A stretch of DNA of 64,000 nt from positions 124,001 through 188,000 of the forward strand of contig NZ_BMTL01000011.1 in NCBI RefSeq assembly GCF_014649655.1. The letters run 5' to 3'. Under the pieces are notes generated by a model. The model made no database searches, was not told the DNA's origin, and saw nothing but the letters and a program-made list of their open reading frames with translations. Made by a program: the position numbers and the translations under genes. This DNA comes from Streptomyces humidus. Lineage in GTDB: Bacteria; Actinomycetota; Actinomycetes; Streptomycetales; Streptomycetaceae. This document shows, piece by piece, positions 1 through 8,605 of this stretch; positions within the stretch are counted from its first letter, which is position 1, and each line of letters begins with the position of its first letter.

Positions 1-2527
1 GGCCGCGCATGTAGAGGGTGGACTTCTTGGAGCGTGGGCCTTCGGAGTCGCCGGAGGTCTGCACGACCTTGCCGTAGCCGCGCCACTGCGACCAGGTGCG
101 GTTGGAGGTCTTGGTCAGGCCTTCGTCGTCGGAGTAGGCCCAGCCGGCGCCGCTCTGGTAGTCGTAGTAGGTCTCGCCGGTGTCGCCGTGGCCGTAGGGG
201 TCGTCCTGGAAGACGGAGGTGACCACGTACTTGTGGAACCAGTCGGTGACCGGGGTCGCTCCGGACTGGGACCATTTGACGGGGAAGCAGCGGCGGGTGT
301 TCTTGTCGACCGCCGAGGGCATGCTGGTGCCCCAGATGCAGTCGGGGTCGGAGTAGTTGGCGGTGAGGGTGGAGCCGGTCTCGGACTTGATGGTGCGCAC
401 GCGCCACTTGATGTAGCGCAGGGTGTCCGGGCCGCTGCCTTCGACGTGGTTGGGCATCTGGATGCCGCCGAAGACGACCGGCGGCAGGGCGGCGGCGGTG
501 GTGTTGGCCTTGCCGGTGTTCTGGATGGACTTCAGCCACAGGCTGGCCGAGGAGGCGTCGCCGGTGTCGGGGAAGCTCTGGTCCAGGTGCCAGGCGTCCA
601 CGTCGCGCCGGGTTGTGCCGGTACCCGTCCACACCGAGGTGGTGACGTCGGTGAGGCGCTTGCGAGTGAAGAAGGACGGGCCGATCTGGGTGGTGCACTT
701 GGTGCCGGAGGCACAGATCATGTCGAAGGGCACGTCGGGCCAGTTGGCCTTGGTGTCCTTCGTCAGGCTGGTGCAGCCGCCTGAGGTGACGCAGCGTTCG
801 GCGTAGGTGTAGCGGATCTGCTGGGCTGCGGGCTTGGTGTAGATCAGGTCGCTGCGCAGGCCGTAGTCGATGCGGTCGAGGTAGCCGCCGCGGGTGTAGG
901 CGGTGCCGTTGACGGTGGTGTCGGCGTTCTTGGAGTAGTAGTTCGTCTCCGGGGTGTACCAGTAGGCGGAGGCGTTGTCGTGGGGGTCCACGACGTAGTC
1001 CAGGTTCCAGCGCCAGGCCTGGTTGCAGGAGGAGTTGGCGAAGCCGGTGGACTTGTAGCAGGGCTCGCCGGAGTCGTCGCCGAAGACGGGGACGGTCCAC
1101 ACGGAGTTGGTGACGGGGTCGTCGTCGGTGGTGGAGGTGGTGCCCTTGTCGCTCCAGCCGGGCAGGCGCTGCTTGCCGAAGAAGTACTGGATGCCGGATG
1201 CGTCCGTCACTTTCCAGTATTCGGTGTTGTTGTCGCCGTTGCCGGTGGCACCGGTGAGGTGCTCGACGCGGGTGCCGTCTTCGTTCTTGACCTTCCACGA
1301 GCCGCCGGTCGCTTCGGACAGGGCAGCGGTGTCACAGGCCGTCTTGTCGGCGCAAGTGTTGACGAGTTCGACGGCCTTGCCGTTGAGGACGAGCGTGGCG
1401 TTGGCGTACTTCCAGCACAGGTCGCCCTTGCCGGACTGACCGTCGTCCTTGCAGGAGGCGTACTTGCGTTCGATGTAGGACTCGGTGATGGAGAAGCCTT
1501 CGCCGATCACCGAGGTCTGGTTGTTCTCCCCGGCCGTGCGGCCGTCCACCGAGGCGGAGTCGTAGGAGATGGACAGGTTCGGTGACGGGCCGGCCGTGGC
1601 CGGGGGCACTCGCAGCGGGTAGTTCCAGGTGAAGTCACCGGTACTGCCGCCGCCCTCCCAGGTCGCGGTGGGGGACAGCGAGGTGGCGCTGAAGTCGCTG
1701 CCGCCGCCCGAACTGCCGGCTGCCGCCGCCAGCAGCATAGGCGTGCCGCTCGAGAGGGCTCGTGCTGAGACGCTGCCCGTCAAGGTCCGTGATTTCGGGT
1801 CGTTGTCCGCTCCCGTCACCGGGCTCTGGATGCGGCAGGAGGCCTTCTCCGGAGTGGTCAATGCACACGCCGGGAGGCTCACCAGTTTGAGGCGGGGGCC
1901 GAAGTTGCCGCCGTACACGTCGCTGAAGGAGGAGTAGTCCAAAGAGACGCGGAGCGTGTCGCTGTCACCGACAGCTGCCCCGGCGGAGCGGGGGGCGCCG
2001 GCTCCCGCCGGGTCGACGGTGAGCAATACGCCGTTGACGCCGGCCTTCTGGGCGGCGAGCCGGGAATGGACGCTGAGCGCCACCTCCTCGGCCGGACCGG
2101 TGGCCTTCGCCTTGCTTCTAGCCGACTTGGCAGCCGGGGCGGCGGGCTCCTGAGCCAGCTCCATGCCGAGCCCGCCGACGGTGACCGTGGCCTTGCCGGT
2201 CGCCGCGACCGCTGCCTTGACCTTGCCCGGCCTGGGCCAGGCAGTCTTCTCCACGCGTTCGCGGGTCTTCTGCGAGGCGGGGGCAGCTTTGTCCTTGGGG
2301 GAATTGGACGCGCCGGGCTTGAGCACGCCCACCTTGTCCATCTTCGCGTGGGCCGGGCCCTCCAGCTGCTTACGCGCTGCCGAGGCTTGAGCCTGAGCGG
2401 TGAAGTCATAGCCGGAAGGGACCACGACTTGCGGTAGGACGGAGAAAGCGGCCACGAGCGCGCCATGGCCGAGCCAGCGGCGCACCACCGCCCCTGGCAC
2501 GCGGGTGCGGAAGGGTCTTGAAGACAC
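1..2527 (-). CDS. SpvB/RHS-type secreted giant protein, N-terminal 842 codons (cut by window edge)
   Basis: The minus-strand frame opens with GTG at 2527, behind an AGGGG ribosome site, and runs open through position 1, so at least 842 residues are present and the C-terminus is outside. Residues 1 to about 45 form a secretion signal (basic start, hydrophobic core, Ala-rich exit). A Lys/Ala-rich stretch follows. Around residue 300 comes the block WNYPLRVPPATAG...SISYDSASVDGRT, which I recognise as the start of the SpvB/TcdB-like region that precedes RHS/YD repeats in actinobacterial polymorphic-toxin-type proteins. Many paired cysteines and aromatic-rich segments continue to the edge. It lies 126 bp downstream of a LamG-domain giant on the same strand, a pairing common in Streptomyces. 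Family assignment is confident; whether it ends in a toxin or a HINT domain cannot be seen. Confidence 0.85.
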   Translation of the reverse strand, partial: MSSRPFRTRVPGAVVRRWLGHGALVAAFSVLPQVVVPSGYDFTAQAQASAARKQLEGPAHAKMDKVGVLKPGASNSPKDKAAPASQKTRERVEKTAWPRPGKVKAAVAATGKATVTVGGLGMELAQEPAAPAAKSARSKAKATGPAEEVALSVHSRLAAQKAGVNGVLLTVDPAGAGAPRSAGAAVGDSDTLRVSLDYSSFSDVYGGNFGPRLKLVSLPACALTTPEKASCRIQSPVTGADNDPKSRTLTGSVSARALSSGTPMLLAAAAGSSGGGSDFSATSLSPTATWEGGGSTGDFTWNYPLRVPPATAGPSPNLSISYDSASVDGRTAGENNQTSVIGEGFSITESYIERKYASCKDDGQSGKGDLCWKYANATLVLNGKAVELVNTCADKTACDTAALSEATGGSWKVKNEDGTRVEHLTGATGNGDNNTEYWKVTDASGIQYFFGKQRLPGWSDKGTTSTTDDDPVTNSVWTVPVFGDDSGEPCYKSTGFANSSCNQAWRWNLDYVVDPHDNASAYWYTPETNYYSKNADTTVNGTAYTRGGYLDRIDYGLRSDLIYTKPAAQQIRYTYAERCVTSGGCTSLTKDTKANWPDVPFDMICASGTKCTTQIGPSFFTRKRLTDVTTSVWTGTGTTRRDVDAWHLDQSFPDTGDASSASLWLKSIQNTGKANTTAAALPPVVFGGIQMPNHVEGSGPDTLRYIKWRVRTIKSETGSTLTANYSDPDCIWGTSMPSAVDKNTRRCFPVKWSQSGATPVTDWFHKYVVTSVFQDDPYGHGDTGETYYDYQSGAGWAYSDDEGLTKTSNRTWSQWRGYGKVVQTSGDSEGPRSKKSTLYMRG

Positions 2528-2653
2528 GGTGATTCCCCTGCGGTCGATGCGAAAACGGGCAGGAGCTCCGGAGGCAGCACTGATACCGGAGCGCACTACT
2601 GAGCGATGCGGACAGCTCGGGTGGCCGGGCTGCCGCCCGGCCACCCGGAGGGA

Positions 2654-5600
2654 CTACTGCTCGGTGTTGAAGCGATCGGCGATCACAGCGGTGGACGTCG
2701 CTCCGGACCAGACACGGACGCTGTCGACCGTTCCGGGGAAGTAGCGCGCGGCAGCGCTGTCGATCTCCGCCCGGCCGACCTCGAACGCCCCCGTCCCCTG
2801 CCACGGAGCGGGGAAGGACACATCGTCTGCGTTGCCCATCCGCGCATTGTTGACGTAGAGGATGAGGGAGCCGAGCTTCGGGCCGGCGGCGGTGTCCACT
2901 GTCGTCTGGGCGTCGTAGACGACTGTCAGCATGACGGGAGCACCGTTGAGTCCGGCAGCGCCGACGGCGTCGGACTGGGTTTTCGACCAGAGCGCGTCGG
3001 TGCTGTCCTTGTCAGGGCGGCCGAAGCTCCAGCGTCCCTGGCTGCTGCCTGCAGGCTGCTCGTACCAGACGCCCCACGACGACTGTGACGTGCCAGCCTG
3101 CCCGAACGCCTGTACGGCGTACGACTTCGTGGTGTCGGTGAACTTGGTGGGATCCAGCGAGACCCAGGCCGTCGCCGTGAAGGAGCCGGTGTCGTCCACG
3201 ATCGGGCCGGCCGCCGAAGCGTAGGCGCTGGTGCCGTTCAGCTGCATCGTCTGCCGGGTCGTGCCGGGCTCACCGGTGTCCGGGTCCGCGCCGGTCGTGA
3301 TCTGGCCCAGTGTCGCCCCGCTGAGACCCAGAGTGCGGCCGAAGCCGCTGGTGTCCTTGACCGTGGCGCCGGTCGCGTTCACCGTGTCCGTGGCGTTCCA
3401 CTTGGCGACGAGCGCCGGCTTTGGAGCGCCTGCGTCGCCGTCACTGATGTCCTCGTCCTCCAAGCGGGCGTCCTGGACGACCTCTGCATCGGCGAGGACG
3501 CGAGACCAGACATGTACCTCGTCGATGAGGCCGTTGAAGTACTCCACGTAGCCGGTGCTGTTGTGGAACCTGCCGATCTGCAGGGGGCCGGTAGCCGCCC
3601 ATGGCGTGGTGAAGGCCACGGGTGCCCCTTGGGGGCGGCCGTTCACATAGAGCTGCACCGTCTGGGCCGCAGCGTCGTACACGCCGGTGAGGTGGCTCCA
3701 CACGCCTGCCGCCGGGGCGGCGAGCGAGGTGGAGCGGCTCGCCGCCGGGGCGGCGACGTCGCTGGCGTAGCGGGAGAAGACGAACCGCTTGCTGGTGGCC
3801 GAGTAGTGCAGTGCGAAGCCAGACAGGGTGGTGGCCTGCTGTGAGACGAAGGTCTGGCTGCGGGAGATGTCCGCGAGCCGGACCCACGTGGAGAGGCTGA
3901 ACGACTTGGTCGTGTCCACCACCGGCCCCGACGACTGGGCGTATCCGGCGGTGCCATCGAGTTTCAGCGAAGCCGTTCCCGCACGGCCAGGGCCGGCGTA
4001 AGCGGCTCCTGTGCCCGTGGACAGTGCGTGCGGTGCGGCGGTTGTCGTGGAGTCGCTGCCGTCGCCGTCGAAGTGCCACACACCCGAGGGCTTCGCGCCG
4101 GGGTTGACGAGGAACTTGTAGTAGCCGGTGTGGGAGCTGTGGCCGGCCGCGTCGAAGCCCCAGACCTGGATGGTGTTCTCACCGACCTGGTCGGGCGTGA
4201 TGTTCACCCGGCCGACTGCGCCCTTCGCAACGCTGATCGGCGCCGACACCGGTCCGCTGTTCAGCCGCCACTTGTAACTGACGACGTCCGACTGCACGCC
4301 GGCAGCGGCGGGATCCGCGTCAGCCGGCGTAAAGACGAATGCGCCCGTCACACCCACTCCGTCTGCGGTCAGCGTCGTGTCAGCAGGCTGGTAGCGGCCG
4401 TCCGAGCTGGACACCACCGGAGCCGGCGGAGAATCGGTGTCGACCCGGAAGTAGCACCAAGCAGACCAGGGTGAGTCGAGAACGCCCGTCACGCCACGGT
4501 CGGTCATGTAGTACGCCTGCGTCTTCACCCGCAGCCGGTAGTCCGTCTGCGGGGTCAGCACAGAGGACGTGGCGTCGCGCACCGCATTGTCCGCCACCCA
4601 CGCACTGCTCGGAGAATTCGCCGTCCAGGCCCGGCTGGTGCCGTCCGCCTTCCAGATCTCGAACGCCGCACGCAACTGAGCCTGAGATCCGTCCACCGAC
4701 TGCACCGTGCCGTACGTCTTCGGCGTGGTGTCGCTGGTGACCTGTGGGACGGCGGAAGTCCCACACGCCTTGCCACTCGTACCGTCCTGCACCTTGGCCT
4801 CGGTCGGCGCGGAAGGGTAAGAGACGTAAGTGACCGACAGCTTCGCGTCATTGCGGAACCGCGCCCAGGCGCCCGCATCGGACTCGTCGTGCGCGGTCAG
4901 CGAGAACGTGATCGCAGCCTGCTTGCTCGCGGCATACGAGGCGAGGGCGGTCGTCAGATTCTCATTCGTCTCCCCGCCGGCGACGTTGTCACTGAAGCGC
5001 ACCCAGTTCGCCGGCTGCGACGGACTGCACAACGCGCCCCGTCCGTAGGCCACTTCCCGGTCGCCCATCAGGTCCACCCCGGAAGGCCTGGTCGACCAGG
5101 TGGTGCTGGAAGAGATGCCCTTGTCCACACGGGTCAGGTCGTACCAGTGCGGCTCACAGCTGAACGTCCACAGCTGGTAGACCTCTATCGTCGCGTCCAG
5201 GATCTTCTTGCCGTGGATCGACGACAACGGGTACTCGAAATACATGCGCTGGGTGTACGGCGTGCTCGCGCAGAGGTAGCCGGCATAGTTGGAGCAGCGC
5301 CCCACCCCTTTGTCGCCGTCAAACTCCCAGTACTTGGTGCCGTTGGAGGCCAGAGCCGTCCAGTCGCCCAGCGCGATGCCCTTCGTGGGCGGGTCGATGT
5401 AGAGCGGGAAAACCGTGTCCTCACCATGCAGCAGGCCCGGATCAGGCGTGATCTCCAGGGTGCTCCCGGTCACCTTCAGCGGCAGCTCAGCCGCCGCATC
5501 ACCGCTGCCAGGCCCCTCGATGGGAGCGGGCTCGCCCCCGGCGGCCGGCAGCGGGGTCGTCTCTCGCGCCCCGGGCTCGCCCTCAGTTTGTGCCGTGGCT

Positions 5601-6400
5601 GCAGTACGCAGGAGCTGCGCGGAGGCACCAGTCGTTGCCGGGGCGTCGCCGGCGGAGTCCCACATCCGCCCGGTCGGACTCTCGAAAACCGGAGAGCCAT
5701 CACTGTCACGCGCGACGAAACCGCCATCAGCAGTCGGAGCGATGTCCAGCCCGCCGCCGGCGACCGTCATCTTGATCGTCGCGAGCTCCGGATTCTTCGC
5801 CGCCTGCGCCGTCTTGACCACAATCACCGAGGTGTACCCGGAGCTCAACGCGGTCAGCTTCAGATCAACATCAGGCAGAACCTCGGCGTACGTGGCAGTA
5901 GAACCCTCAAGCCGCGGCTCGGGGAGCGCAGTAGGCCAACCGAGCCGTAACTGGTGCTCGCCGTCTTCGAGAGTGACCAGCCCGCTGCCGCTGCCGCCAC
6001 CCGAGAAGGAGACACGAGCCGTCGTGTTCTTCGTCCGCGCGGAACCGTCCGCAGCGCGTATCAGGCTGGTGTCGATCTGGGCCCAGGTGCCGTCCACCTT
6101 GCGCGCGCGAACCGGTGCCGCGTTCATCTCCTGCGTGAAGGTGCCATCCGGATTGGCGAAGACCTGCGACGAACCCGTGGTCGCCCCCACTACCGCCACC
6201 TGCTCACCGGCTTCGGCTGCACGGGCGCTTGCCTTCGATTCCGGCGTCTGGTCCGCCGCAACCGGTGCCGCCCCACTATCGGCGAACGCAGGTGATGTCC
6301 CCGCTCCAGCCGCCCCCACGACACCCCCCAGAAGCGCGACGGCCATCGCGTAACTCTGGAGCGCACGACGCCAACCGTGCCCCCGTCTTTGTGAAACCAC
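2654..6400 (-). CDS. Secreted LamG (concanavalin-like) and DNRLRE-domain protein, 1248 aa
   Basis: A basic N-terminus and hydrophobic core end in an AFA-DS cleavage site near residue 40, so the protein is probably exported. Residues about 340-500 resemble the DNRLRE beta-sandwich found in actinobacterial surface proteins (YFEYPLSSIHGKKILDA, then the TTWSTRP region). Two LamG/jellyroll repeats follow: about 772-970 (GVWHFDGDGSDS ... NGLIDEVHVWSRVLAD) and about 993-1245 (ALVAKWNATDT ... FPGTVDSVRVWSG). No catalytic motif was recognised; binding to glycans or surface display is the family expectation. It is the promoter-proximal gene of a two-gene unit with the RHS-type protein downstream, so the two probably act together at the cell surface. 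The GTG start at 6400 has only a weak ribosome site (GTGGGGGC); a slightly different start is possible. Confidence 0.85.
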   Translation of the reverse strand: MVSQRRGHGWRRALQSYAMAVALLGGVVGAAGAGTSPAFADSGAAPVAADQTPESKASARAAEAGEQVAVVGATTGSSQVFANPDGTFTQEMNAAPVRARKVDGTWAQIDTSLIRAADGSARTKNTTARVSFSGGGSGSGLVTLEDGEHQLRLGWPTALPEPRLEGSTATYAEVLPDVDLKLTALSSGYTSVIVVKTAQAAKNPELATIKMTVAGGGLDIAPTADGGFVARDSDGSPVFESPTGRMWDSAGDAPATTGASAQLLRTAATAQTEGEPGARETTPLPAAGGEPAPIEGPGSGDAAAELPLKVTGSTLEITPDPGLLHGEDTVFPLYIDPPTKGIALGDWTALASNGTKYWEFDGDKGVGRCSNYAGYLCASTPYTQRMYFEYPLSSIHGKKILDATIEVYQLWTFSCEPHWYDLTRVDKGISSSTTWSTRPSGVDLMGDREVAYGRGALCSPSQPANWVRFSDNVAGGETNENLTTALASYAASKQAAITFSLTAHDESDAGAWARFRNDAKLSVTYVSYPSAPTEAKVQDGTSGKACGTSAVPQVTSDTTPKTYGTVQSVDGSQAQLRAAFEIWKADGTSRAWTANSPSSAWVADNAVRDATSSVLTPQTDYRLRVKTQAYYMTDRGVTGVLDSPWSAWCYFRVDTDSPPAPVVSSSDGRYQPADTTLTADGVGVTGAFVFTPADADPAAAGVQSDVVSYKWRLNSGPVSAPISVAKGAVGRVNITPDQVGENTIQVWGFDAAGHSSHTGYYKFLVNPGAKPSGVWHFDGDGSDSTTTAAPHALSTGTGAAYAGPGRAGTASLKLDGTAGYAQSSGPVVDTTKSFSLSTWVRLADISRSQTFVSQQATTLSGFALHYSATSKRFVFSRYASDVAAPAASRSTSLAAPAAGVWSHLTGVYDAAAQTVQLYVNGRPQGAPVAFTTPWAATGPLQIGRFHNSTGYVEYFNGLIDEVHVWSRVLADAEVVQDARLEDEDISDGDAGAPKPALVAKWNATDTVNATGATVKDTSGFGRTLGLSGATLGQITTGADPDTGEPGTTRQTMQLNGTSAYASAAGPIVDDTGSFTATAWVSLDPTKFTDTTKSYAVQAFGQAGTSQSSWGVWYEQPAGSSQGRWSFGRPDKDSTDALWSKTQSDAVGAAGLNGAPVMLTVVYDAQTTVDTAAGPKLGSLILYVNNARMGNADDVSFPAPWQGTGAFEVGRAEIDSAAARYFPGTVDSVRVWSGATSTAVIADRFNTEQ

Positions 6401-6440
6401 GCCCCCACCCGTCTTTAGTTTTTCACTACACAGTCGTGAA

Positions 6441-6528
6441 GATCATGTGGTGATCAAACTTGCGGGTCAACGGTGTCCCACGTCACACCGTGTTTTTTTG
6501 GCTTGATTAGAGGCCTATTGGTCAAGCC
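6441..6528. promoter_or_regulatory. Three inverted repeats upstream of the LamG-RHS unit
   Basis: The 235-bp gap 6401-6635 is visibly less GC-rich than its surroundings. It contains GATCA-N5-TGATC (6441-6455), ACGGTGT-N8-ACACCGT (6470-6491) and GGCTTGA-N15-TCAAGCC (6500-6528). They lie 40-130 bp upstream of the LamG gene start, where operators or promoter structures are expected. The second repeat is followed on the plus strand by seven T residues, which looks like an intrinsic terminator, but no plus-strand gene leads into it. Regulator unknown. Confidence 0.4.
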
Positions 6529-6635
6529 GCTACCGCTGATGAACGCCTCAACGGCCCACAGCTTCGGCATCCCGCACCAACTCCATCGACGTCCCGGCCC
6601 GGGGTCATGTGATGCGCTCAAGTCCTACTGGCTAG

Positions 6636-8423
6636 CTAACCCGCCTGGCCCATCCCCGCCGCGTTCGGCCAGCTCTGGGCGTTGGGCCAGCCGGTGGCCG
6701 GAGCCGGGGAGAGGCCGTTGGTGCCCCGGACCTGGGCGGCGGTGAGGCCTCCGCGGGCCGGGACGCCGGGCGGGGTCGGGCCCATCGGCGGCGCCGTCGC
6801 CGGGGTCATGGGGGGAGACATGGCGGGGGACATCGGAGGGGCCATCGCGGCCGGCGACATCGGGGGAGCCATGGCCGCCGGGGCCATCGGGGCCGGGGTC
6901 ATCGCGGCGGGGGCCATCGCCGCCGGTGACATCGGCGGGGCGGGGGCGGGAACGGGAGCGGGCGTGGGAAGGGGAGTGGGGAACGGCGTGGGGGGAGGGG
7001 TGGGAGCGGGCGGTGGGGTGGGGGCCGGGGCGGGCACGGACTGGGGGAAGACCTGCGCTGCGGCCGGCATCGGCATCCCGGCGCCGTCGGACGGCACGGG
7101 CTGAGGCATAGCCGGGGGCGTCGCGGGGGCGGGCATCGCCGCGGCGACGGCGGCCGGGGCGGCCGCGACCGGCCCGGGCGCTCCGGCCGCCATGGCCTGA
7201 GCGGCCAGACCCGGCATACCCGCCCCGTTGGTGACCAGCCGGTCAACCGCCGCCGTGCCGGAGCTGTAGCCGGTCCCGCTGCTCAGCTCGGGCACCACGG
7301 CTCCCCTCCTGGTCCCGTAGAGCACCTGTTCCAGGCCGGACACCAGGCGACGCACGTCGACCTGGGGGCGCACCACGAGCCGCAGGAAGCGGCTCGACGA
7401 ACCGATCTTGTTGCCGCACTCGCGGACCAGGATGCGGTGCTCGGCGAGCATCCGGTCGCGCACCACGGTGCCCTCGGCGCCCACGGGAAGGCGCACGAAC
7501 AGGAAGTTCCCCTGGGAGGGGTAGACGGTCAGGCCCGGCAGCGCGGAGAGCTGGCTCGCCATGTCGAGACGGTCCCGGCGCACCTGCAGCAGGCTCTGCG
7601 CGTACTCGGGGCCGTGCTCCTTCAGCATGAACACCACGTACTCGGCGAAGGCGTTGAGGTTCCACTTCGGCAGCATCGAGCGGACCCGCCCGGCCAGCGC
7701 CGGGTTGGCGACCATGTAGCCGAAACGGATGCCGTGCAGGCCGAAGTTCTTGCCCAGGCTGCGCAGCACGATGACGTTCGGCCGGACCATCGCCTCCTGC
7801 ACGACGCTGGGCTCCTGCTCGGCGTCCGCGAACTCCAGGAACGACTCGTCGATGATGATGAGGTCCAGGTCGGCCATCGCGTCCATGAACTGCACGATCG
7901 CGTGCTTGTGCAGGAATCCGCCGTCGGGGTTGTTCGGGTTGCAGATGACGGCGGCCCGCGTGCCCCGCGTCCGGATGAACTCGGCGTACTGCGCGAGGTC
8001 CAGGGCGAAGCCGCTGGACTCCTGGAGCGGGAACATGTCGACCCGCTTGCCGGTCTCCATGGGCTGGTCGGTCCAGCGGCCGAAGGTGGGGACGGGCACG
8101 GCGAGGGACTCCCGGACCAGCAGATGGTCGATCCAGGTGATCAGTTCGGTCGAGCCGTTGCCCATCGCCACGGCCTGCGGCGGGAGTTGGAGCAGGTTGC
8201 ACAGCTCGGCGGTGATCGTGTCGGCGCTGCTCGGGTAGTACGTGATGATGTCCCGCAGCCGGGCGGCCATGGTGTCCAGCATGGCCGGGGTGGGGAAGTA
8301 CGGGTTGCACGGGATGCAGAAGTCCACCGGGCCGACTCCCTCGCCGCCCTCGCGTGTCAGCGCCGCCATGGACGGGCTGTGCGCCGCGCTGTTGCGGAAC
8401 AACGAGGAGACGTTGTCGGCCAT
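6636..8423 (-). CDS. PLP-dependent class I/II aminotransferase with long Pro/Ala/Met-rich C-terminal tail
   Basis: Residues 30-370 form a fold-type I aminotransferase like histidinol-phosphate or threonine-phosphate aminotransferases. The catalytic lysine is K225 in SLGKNFGLHGIRFGY, the PLP-contacting region is CNPNNPDGGF near 161-170, the PLP-nitrogen aspartate is in IDESF (192), and the C-terminal arginine is in RFLRLVVR. Start: ATG 8423 sits 5 bp behind GGAGG, so I prefer it to an ATG 17 codons upstream. Residues 376-595 are unusual: low-complexity sequence rich in Pro, Ala and Met with MAPAAM and SPAAMAPP repeats, probably disordered. A normal family member ends near residue 370. It stands alone between a terminator (8480-8503) and the RHS unit. 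Substrate is not determined by anything visible. Confidence 0.85.
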   Translation of the reverse strand: MADNVSSLFRNSAAHSPSMAALTREGGEGVGPVDFCIPCNPYFPTPAMLDTMAARLRDIITYYPSSADTITAELCNLLQLPPQAVAMGNGSTELITWIDHLLVRESLAVPVPTFGRWTDQPMETGKRVDMFPLQESSGFALDLAQYAEFIRTRGTRAAVICNPNNPDGGFLHKHAIVQFMDAMADLDLIIIDESFLEFADAEQEPSVVQEAMVRPNVIVLRSLGKNFGLHGIRFGYMVANPALAGRVRSMLPKWNLNAFAEYVVFMLKEHGPEYAQSLLQVRRDRLDMASQLSALPGLTVYPSQGNFLFVRLPVGAEGTVVRDRMLAEHRILVRECGNKIGSSSRFLRLVVRPQVDVRRLVSGLEQVLYGTRRGAVVPELSSGTGYSSGTAAVDRLVTNGAGMPGLAAQAMAAGAPGPVAAAPAAVAAAMPAPATPPAMPQPVPSDGAGMPMPAAAQVFPQSVPAPAPTPPPAPTPPPTPFPTPLPTPAPVPAPAPPMSPAAMAPAAMTPAPMAPAAMAPPMSPAAMAPPMSPAMSPPMTPATAPPMGPTPPGVPARGGLTAAQVRGTNGLSPAPATGWPNAQSWPNAAGMGQAG

Positions 8424-8479
8424 GGAACCTCCGTATGGGGCGGGCCCGGCGGGGACGACCGGGCCCGTCGTCATGGGGT

Positions 8480-8503
8480 GGCCCGCGCGGGGGAGCGCGG
8501 GCC
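8480..8503 (-). terminator. Hairpin downstream of the aldose epimerase gene
   Basis: Perfect 9-bp stem GGCCCGCGC / GCGCGGGCC with a 6-nt loop, about 100 bp past the epimerase stop and 57 bp before the aminotransferase start. No T tract, as is usual in Streptomyces. Confidence 0.5.
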
Positions 8504-8605
8504 GCTCTTACATACGAAGGTGTCGACGGTGCTGTTCAACCGCTGAGGAATCGGTAAGAAATCGTGGTGTGACGGTGAAGACGGCTCGTCGGCGGCGGAG
8601 GCGGG

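Noticed and set aside
188..784. Plus-strand open frames at the left end
   Set aside because: Antisense to the SpvB/RHS-type gene, whose minus-strand translation is clearly protein-like.
6470..6498. Intrinsic terminator for a plus-strand gene
   Set aside because: Stem plus T7 looks right, but no plus-strand gene precedes it; reported as regulatory structure instead.
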